The translations under genes and the position numbers were made by a program. The notes under the pieces were generated by a model. The model searched no databases. It worked only from the letters and a program-made list of their open reading frames with translations, and was not told the DNA's origin. Below are positions 57,486 to 64,000 of a DNA stretch of 64,000 nucleotides, piece after piece. Location of the stretch: the NCBI GenBank assembly GCA_003956705.1, contig QZCP01000044.1, positions 1-64,000 of the forward strand, written 5' to 3'. Each line of letters begins with the position of its first letter. The stretch's first letter is position 1. The stretch comes from Brevipalpus yothersi (taxonomy: Eukaryota > Arthropoda > Arachnida > Trombidiformes > Tenuipalpidae).

Positions 57486-58720
57486 TATACAGGGTATTTC
57501 AGAGTGATATGACGAGTTTGAAACGGTTATATCTCGAGAACCCTTCAGAGGATTTTGATATTTTTTCGATACCCTAGAGTAAAAATGTGCTATAACTTTC
57601 AAAGGAGTCCGATAAACTTTCAGGATAGATAACAGGGTCCGAAGTGGAAATTTAGGATATCTTGGCTGGTGGGTAGAATTTCGACAAAGTGATGACATTT
57701 TTGGAATTCTCATAAAAAACTACATCTCATGAAGTTGGTACGAGATCGATAAAATAAGAGATGAGAGAGCTGAAGCTCAACATTTCGGCTCATCTATGGT
57801 GATGTTGGACAGAAAAACTGCTGTTTTGACAACTCAAAATGACTACTCCTCAGTGATCAACCTGATACTCATCATTCTGATGAAAAACTGACAGTAGAAC
57901 TCGCAGGATAGGCGATTCCTCCCTCTCAGCCAGTATTCATTTGTTCATGATCTCCAACCTCTCATGAAACCCTGACTCAGTGGTTTTTCGAGTGAGCATT
58001 CAATTCACATGAACTGATAGGATGTTTTCTCAATCAAATTCCTCCTTCTAATGATCCCGAATTCATTGACTTCTCTGATAAGGAGTAGATCATGGATGAG
58101 AAAATCATGCTCAAGTAAGTGGTTTCTAAGCCTCAAAAAAGCCTGAAGAGGTTACTGAGAGGTTCAATTATTTGAGTTGAGTAGGTTGAGTTCTTTTTCC
58201 TTCACGAGACTGTGCATAGAATCCCAGAACCCAATTTGCGCTCAAGCAGTCTGATAGGAGAAAAAATAAAATTATCATTTCCAGGAATTTCAGACATGAT
58301 AAGGGATTCTCAGGCCGGAATAAGTCTGACCCCCGATTTTGAAGCTATTTCCATCTCTCAAAAGGTGTTGAGAAGCCCTCAAGTTTGGTTGATAGTGATT
58401 GAGTTTGATCTCTTGATCTCTTGCTCCCTTATCTCTTATTTTATCGATCTTGTACCAACTTCATAAGATGTAGTTTTTTATGAGAATTCAAAAAATGTTA
58501 TCACTTTATCAAAATTCTACCCACCAGCCAAGATATGCTAAATTTTCACTTTGAACCCTGTTATCTATCCTAAAAATTTATCGGACTCCTTTGAGAATTA
58601 TGGCAAACAAAATTTACACATTTTTACTCTACGGCATCGAAAAAATATCAAAATCATCTGAAGGGTTCTCGAGATATAACCGTTTCAAACTCGTCATATT
58701 ACTCTGAAACACCCTGTATA
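57486..58720. mobile_element. Non-autonomous DNA element with long terminal inverted repeats, about 1.2 kb
   Basis: 57486-57765 is complementary to about 58440-58720 over some 280 bp with scattered mismatches. The ends read TATACAGGGT...ACCCTGTATA. The interior (about 675 bp) has no recognisable transposase. The outermost TA or TATA may be target duplication. It is a foldback/MITE-like element. Its right end is 27 bp from the decayed transposase at 58747, which may or may not belong to it. Confidence 0.75.
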
Positions 58721-58746
58721 TTTTCATTTCTCATGTATCTCACATA

Positions 58747-60026
58747 TCAGGGAGCTAATCTCAGGAAATATGATCCCATACCATAAATGTATATATCATC
58801 AGGGTCTAGCCTCGGAAACAGCTGCTCTGTAAATGGATCATAATTGCGAAAATAAGGGAGCTGCCTTTTGAAGGAGTGATCGACTGCAATTCGGAGTAGT
58901 GAATTGGGATAATGTCTGCACAATTTGTAGTGCTCAAGAATTTTATCCTCATTACCTGTGTTAGAATAAAGTCTTTGATTATGCATAACCACTAATTTTA
59001 CGCATATGGAGATGTAATCTCCATAATTTTTGGGGAGGCTCTTGTTATACCAGTTATCTGATATGACTTTGAAATCTTGAATGTTAGCAAAAACTTTCTC
59101 AATAACCCAGTGGCTCAAAGTCACTTTTCTGTTCTCATTAGCCTGTAGCCATGTGAGCTCAGCTATACCGGAGACTGATACTAGTATTCTGACATTAGAT
59201 CCTAATTCTCTTGCCTGTGTTACAACGTTTCTGTAACCTCTGTCTACTAACAATACATCATTCCTCTGGGAATGCTCCCTATATCATCTTTGCCCTGAGC
59301 ATATTGCTGAGGATATCTGCATCGTTATTGACAGCAGCATTTGTAGTGTGCAAATCTAAGATATATCCATTTGGCTAAACCAGAAGCATGGGTTCCACTC
59401 GATTTCGAATCTTCTGCACTGACCTACTTCTTGCTTGATGAGCGGAGCTAGAGCTAGCTTCGTGATATGTGTACTCCCGTCAGCAATTACTATGAGACTC
59501 CGAAGTATATTATTCCTATCGGTGAGTAGAACTTCATTGGCAATGAGGGAGCTTCGTTCAAGGCCGAACTCTCTAGTGCCTAAATTATTATTGAAAGGTT
59601 CCTCATGAAGGCGTGCTTCGTCACCTTATTCCAACGTCTAATTATTGAATCAGATACATCAAAAAGACTAGCGATTTTCCCATCTGTGAAATCATGCCTG
59701 AATTTGAGCAAAAAAATGAGAAGTTCGAGTTGCGCCTTCCTATTCGATAGAGATGGGAGCTGGCTCATGAGGTGCTGGGAATCTACTGTGGAAAGCTTGG
59801 TCCGGAGCTTGTAATATTTATCATTACCTGGCACCAATTCTGTAACTTGGAGCTTCATTTGACCTACCTTAAGCTCTATCAAAGTTCTATTTATGTAATG
59901 ACTCTCCTCCAGAGAGATTTCTCGATATGCCTGGAGTGTAGCATACTCTTCGATAGTATCTGGATGACTTCTACAGCATGCAGCCCCAGGAGGGATTAAT
60001 AATTTGTGATGAATGATGGCATTCAC
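58747..60026 (-). pseudogene. Decayed DDE transposase of the ISL2EU/Harbinger-like (DDE_4) type
   Basis: On the minus strand 60026-59580 codes an N-terminal part with a CCRSH motif and a helix-turn-helix segment (DFTDGKIASLFDVSDSII). Open sequence continues through GTREFGLERSSL and IADGST (candidate first catalytic Asp), then a stop and a frame change. 59253-58747 codes DRGYRNV (a conserved catalytic-core Asp) and the C-terminal NENRKVTLSHWVIEKV segment. At least one stop and one frameshift make it dead. Family assignment is by motif recognition. Confidence 0.7.
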
Positions 60027-60254
60027 TCACATACTCTTGCTCACTACACGAGAATATCTCATTTGTCCACAACCGAAAAGACATCTTCCCCTTGAGAAAG
60101 TTATTGCAGGAATATTGTTATCTTGCTGTCATGGTGGTGGTCTTCGCTCTTGAGGCTTATACTTTGGAGCGACCATCTGAGATCTGGTTCTCCCAGCCTG
60201 GGAATGACTGTTTTGAATAGAACGAAAAAACACTCCCTCCTAGCACGTTGAATC

Positions 60255-60515
60255 TTGAAACTCGGAACAATCTTCAAGATATTTGGAATTCCTCTCCTAC
60301 GATTCTGGGGTAAACACCTATTATCAACTGGTATGTTGATAAGCTCAGATATTCTAGCAGACAGAAATATCAAAGGATCTCTTGAACAACGAGTTGAAGT
60401 AGGTGGGAAATCAGCAGCCAGAGAGGGTCTGAATAAGTTCTCTAGCTTGATTGACCAAGCAGTGACTGGGAATGGGAGGGTATATGAGTCAAATCCTACG
60501 AGAAAAAGTGAATAG
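60255..60515 (+). CDS. Small ORF next to the F54H12.2-like gene (putative virion/minor structural protein)
   Basis: An 86-codon frame with a short hydrophobic N-terminus and a Gly/Ala/Lys helix-rich body (LLSTGMLISSDILADRNIKG, then EVGGKSAAREG). In invertebrate genomes I recall small ORFs of this kind directly upstream of F54H12.2-like genes, as here (51 bp apart). A minor capsid or membrane-active role is only a hypothesis. It starts with ATG, but its neighbour is broken, so it is probably also a relic. Confidence 0.45.
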   Translation: MKLGTIFKIFGIPLLRFWGKHLLSTGMLISSDILADRNIKGSLEQRVEVGGKSAAREGLNKFSSLIDQAVTGNGRVYESNPTRKSE

Positions 60516-60565
60516 AAAGAAGATGGCGAAGAAGAGGAAGAGAAAGTTAGATATCTTCGCTTAGA

Positions 60566-61809
60566 ATGGAGCATCTACAACATCAATCCGCACCAGCAAC
60601 TAAAACTGAGCTAGAATCATTCAGTGCTGCAATTGTCTCCTATTATGAGGTTATATTCTGTCCATCAGCAACGTTAGATGATTCCACCACGTATGACTTC
60701 AATATTCCGCCATCAAATGATTATACAGACCTATCAAAAAACATTATCCATGTTGTTGGAAGAGTCGAAAAAGGTGGAGCTGCCTTAACATCAGCTGATA
60801 CGGCCTCACTATACATGTATACTGGCTTCGGTAGTTCTCTCTTCGAACAGGTGGTGTTCTATCTCGATGGAGTTAATATCGCTCCCTCAAATAATTCACA
60901 TCATTTCAATGCTTTCTTGAAGATTTCCTATTCAAACATTCCATCAGCAGTTGAACATGGAAGCTTGATCATAGAGAATGTTGAGATTTCATCGGATATA
61001 GCAAAAAAGAAAATCGATCTATCCTCCCTTCATGTGCCTATCTTGAAATAGAATACTCTACTGATTAGTGGTATTCCTATAGTAATACGATAATATGAAA
61101 TCCTCTGTATCTTGGAATGGTTGGAGGTAGTAAAGACAATTCATTCGATATCACAGATACTTCTACCCTTTTGCAAAGAGCAAAGCTTCATTCAGATGTA
61201 CAAGTAGCAATTGATGGAGAATTGAAAAAGGGTCCATGTTGTTATCTCACAACACGTAATGAGTTGAGGAATTTTTTAATCAACTCTGGTCAATCAGTTG
61301 CAAGGTTTGAGAATCTTTTCAGTGGTGTTCTTCCTCGTCCAATAGTTTTTGGTTTCTCGAAGCCGGATAGTTTCAGTGGGGATGCAGAAAACGATCCATT
61401 TTGTTTCTTGGACTTAACTCTCTAAATTGACAATATAGTCACATATGTTGATGGTGTACAAGTCCCTACTATTCTATACACTCCTGATTCCAGCTCTGCT
61501 AAGTATATGAGAAAATTTGTTTCTTTATTCAGATTTTCGAACCAGCCCCAAGTTCACCCCGAGATTCAAGCAAGTTATGCAAAATATACTAATGGTCACA
61601 CCTTATTCTGCTTTGATTATAGCCCTGATTCATCCATGGGAGCTGAAACTGGAACACTGGGCTTAGTTGAGAGGAGAACAATTAGGATGGAACTCAGAAG
61701 ACTATGGTCGAAACTACCCGATCAAACTTGCAGAGATGAAGCCATTTTCCCCATTCCTGCTATCTTGGTGATGAGCAATCATATCGAGATAAAAAGTCGT
61801 ACCATTTGA
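60566..61809 (+). pseudogene. F54H12.2-like, Polinton/adintovirus-like structural gene, broken
   Basis: Three open blocks follow in order: 60566-61051, 61117-61425 and 61507-61809. The first two are in different frames (a frameshift between 61040 and 61120). The second and third share a frame but are split by a TAA at 61423-61425. Diagnostic pieces are FENLFSGVLPRPIVFGF, NDPFCFLDL, YVDGVQVP and FDYSPDSS, in the order expected for proteins annotated as uncharacterized F54H12.2-like, a multicopy invertebrate family thought to derive from viral/Polinton capsid genes. The origin statement is recalled knowledge, not shown here. Confidence 0.7.
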
Positions 61810-62686
61810 ATTTTCATCAGGAACGTGATAAGAGAATTTCCTAGTGTATTCAAAGGATGAAAAGATGGTTAAAAGTTATTATTTTCTGGGAGAACCAGAT
61901 TTAAAACCAAGGTTGATACTGTTGATACTATGCAAGCAACAGGTTATAGAGTATAAATACCCCCTCTTGGCGATGGGAGTCCTCAGCTCACTACAGAACA
62001 AGCAAATGAATCTAGAAGGTGAGTACATTCATGGCTCTATGATAATATTAGATAATATAATTAACATTCCTAACAGAGTCATAAAGACTCACTTCATTGT
62101 GGAAATCGCATTTGGTGGGATTAAGCAGCCACTCAGGATAGCTGCTGAGCTTTTGAACCACTCGAGTATCAAAGGCTTCTTGACACAGCTCGAGATACTC
62201 TGCCCAATCATCTAAAAATACTATCCAAGAGTTGTTGCTGATCGAGTCCACGAAGAGGAGATTTGCCACCAAATGCTGAGCAGGGTGAGATGAGAGAATA
62301 AACTCTTTCCTCTCATCCAAGCAGAGGGTCTCATCAGAGTTGGGAGATCATTCAGGGTCTATCACCCCCGAGAGCAACTCATAAGACCATTGGTGGATAC
62401 TGAACCCTACTATCTCGCCACAGGCAAGAAGGGTCCTAAGCTTGTTGACTCCTACAAAGTAAGGTCCGAGGAGATGAAACTGATGAAAATCAAAATTCCA
62501 TCGCAAACCTAGTTTTCTATCATACATCGTATAAGTTGTTCAGTATTTCTTCCCACATTCCATTGTTCTTACGAATCTATCAAGTTGGTCAGTGATGCGA
62601 GGAGTGTAGAATTGAGGTGTGTATATTTTCCCTGCTATTCCACCATTATGAGCTTTTTAATTACAAAAATATCGATTCCTCATTTG
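61810..62686. other. Spacer downstream of the viral-like cassette
   Basis: Broken open frames (61844-62215 plus, 62048-62320 minus) may be remains of a further gene of the same element, but none is recognised. Confidence 0.35.
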
Positions 62687-63054
62687 CCTGAATCTATCGA
62701 GATCAGCATTTGTGGAAACATAAAGGTGTATTCCTTCTGCCATTTCTTCCTCTTCTTCAATTCGCTATCAGAAAAATTCTCCTTGTAATCGACTTAAAAA
62801 CATGCATTTCTAGCACTATTATCAGAAGTTCGGTTGAAATATCCAAACCACTGAGCACCAGATGATGTTCAGGATTTGAATTTTCATAAACAAATTGAAT
62901 AATCCTGGTTGTGGGGTAAAAAGCTATTGATGGATATACTTGTTGGCTAGGAATGAAATAGAATGACCATTGAATGATATTATTAAATGTTCTAACAATT
63001 TATAGAGGTTCCGAATCTAGCTGAGGAAAATTTATTGATGATTCACTCGTGGAT
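62687..63054. repeat. G13 upstream region, duplicated from G10
   Basis: Matches 42238-42603 closely (TTGCCTGAATCTATCGAGAT with one mismatch, and on to the ATG), so G13 and G10 share promoter and leader by recent duplication. The junction at about 62687 marks the edge of the transposon-rich insert. Confidence 0.7.
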
Positions 63055-64000
63055 ATGAGATCACTTTTTTTGGTCTTGATTCTTATGACCAGAGTTCAGT
63101 TGAATGAATTTGGGACAGTTAAGTGGAAAACTGATGATGGTGAATCACTACCAACAGTTGAAATTACTTTTGGAGGTGAAATTATGGAAATTCCGCTTCG
63201 AGAAGCTCCTTTCTGTCGACTTTGGGAAACTCACAAATGTCTGTGTTTTATGCTACTGGAAGACGATGGTATCTCGAATTGGGGCTCAGCTTCATTCTCA
63301 TATTGTATGGATGGAAATATTCGAGGACACTTTATGAACAGTACTGACTTTTTTGAGGTGAGAACTATTGAAATCGGACCAGCGCCTAAATACAATGTGA
63401 CGAAATATCCTCCAGGAGAAAATAATACCAATCAACTGATTGATGATATTAGTACACCTGATAATTCCAGCACCAATGGTTCATTCTACTTTGAGCCATA
63501 TTCGGATGAGAAGCTTAAAGATCACGAGACTGGCTTTATAAAATGTTTTTTCCTGATTGATCCGAAAATATTCATATTCGAACCAAGAGATACAATCGAT
63601 CACTACCTCCAGGAGCTGATCAATGATGCGAATGATCATTTTCGTGTCTTCAATATGTTGGCTGTATATAAAGGATGGAAAAAAGCTAATCCAGAGGACC
63701 TTACCAAAATACAGACTGTGAAAGATATGGATGATTTCACCAACAAGGGTTATGAAAGCTATGTCGATGGAAATTTTAGTGGTCTGGTTATCCTGTTCAC
63801 CCCAATAAGCATATACAGTGAAGGTTAGTGTTTGATATGATCGAATTTTGCTTTCATGCAGCAACTGTGCCCAGATCAGAGTTAAAATTCATTGATAACA
63901 TCCTGATTCCTTCTGATTTGAATTTCATCTCTATCGTTTTTTTCTATGACAGATGGAAATTTAAACCTCGGCCGAGCATTAATTAGCAGCATATGCTATC
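63055..64000 (+). CDS. G13: ADAM-type metalloprotease-disintegrin, partial at window edge
   Basis: Exon 1 is 63055-63823 and exon 2 begins at 63953 (acceptor TATGACAG) and runs off the window after LILGRA-type codons (NLNLGRALISSIC). The upstream in-frame ATG of G10 is GTG here, so the second ATG is used. Exon 1 is nearly the same as G10 and G11, with the signal peptide, LREAPFC motif, four prodomain cysteines and the start of the catalytic domain. The zinc site is outside the window, so activity cannot be judged. Confidence 0.87.

Noticed and set aside
1..64000. CRISPR arrays, bacterial operons, ribosome binding sites
   Set aside because: The sequence is eukaryotic with spliced genes; no spaced direct repeats of CRISPR type were seen.

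Overview
The window is animal nuclear DNA. Genes are split by short GT-AG introns, coding exons alternate with AT-rich spacers, and there are Tc1/mariner, hAT and ISL2EU/Harbinger-like transposon relics. It is invertebrate-like (compact introns of about 60-370 bp, multi-copy F54H12.2-type viral-like ORFs), but I cannot name the species from sequence alone.

The core is a head-to-tail, all-plus-strand array of membrane-anchored ADAM/reprolysin (M12B) metalloprotease-disintegrin genes, here called G1-G13. Twelve are complete: G1 266-2914, G2 3844-6592, G3 12527-15273, G4 16010-18768, G5 19701-22458, G6 22781-25325, G7 28295-31122, G8 33347-36197, G9 38346-41128, G10 42604-45345, G11 46612-49366, G12 50292-53052. 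G13 (63055 onward) runs off the right edge. All have the same four coding exons with intron phases 1-1-2. Exon 1 carries the signal peptide, a short four-cysteine prodomain and the N-terminal half of the catalytic domain. Exon 2 carries the zinc site HExxHxxGxxH, the Met-turn, the disintegrin domain and most of the Cys-rich domain. Exon 3 is a Cys-rich/EGF-like module. Exon 4 carries the stalk, transmembrane helix and cytoplasmic tail. All twelve complete genes keep the catalytic residues, so the array should encode a family of active cell-surface (or shed) proteases. They differ in the disintegrin-loop tip (SCD, PCD, LCD, VCD, ACD), the Cys-rich variable loop, the juxtamembrane repeats and the tails.

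Between the genes lie fragments of the same family: a dead copy of the G1 last exon (10158-10435), a G6-like exon 1 stub (about 19015-19150), an exon 2 and exon 4 relic (31530-32790), a truncated G7-like pseudogene (36733-37635), a G7-like 5' stub (41562-41914) and an orphan tail piece (45488-45682). Most notable is a small two-exon gene (26568-27233) that keeps only signal peptide, stub, transmembrane helix and tail, in frame. Large tandem duplications are visible: the G8 and G9 units with flanks, and the G11 and G12 upstream spacers.

Two regions are transposon-rich. At 8.9-11.7 kb there is a dispersed repeat and a complete Tc1/mariner-type element (10438-11724, TA duplication, TIRs, transposase with one premature stop) inserted in a duplicated ADAM 3' end. 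At 53.7-62.6 kb, separating G12 from G13, are a broken second mariner interrupted by the same dispersed repeat, a hAT C-terminal fragment, a roughly 1.2 kb long-terminal-inverted-repeat element, a decayed ISL2EU/Harbinger-like transposase, and a decayed two-gene viral/Polinton-like structural cassette.
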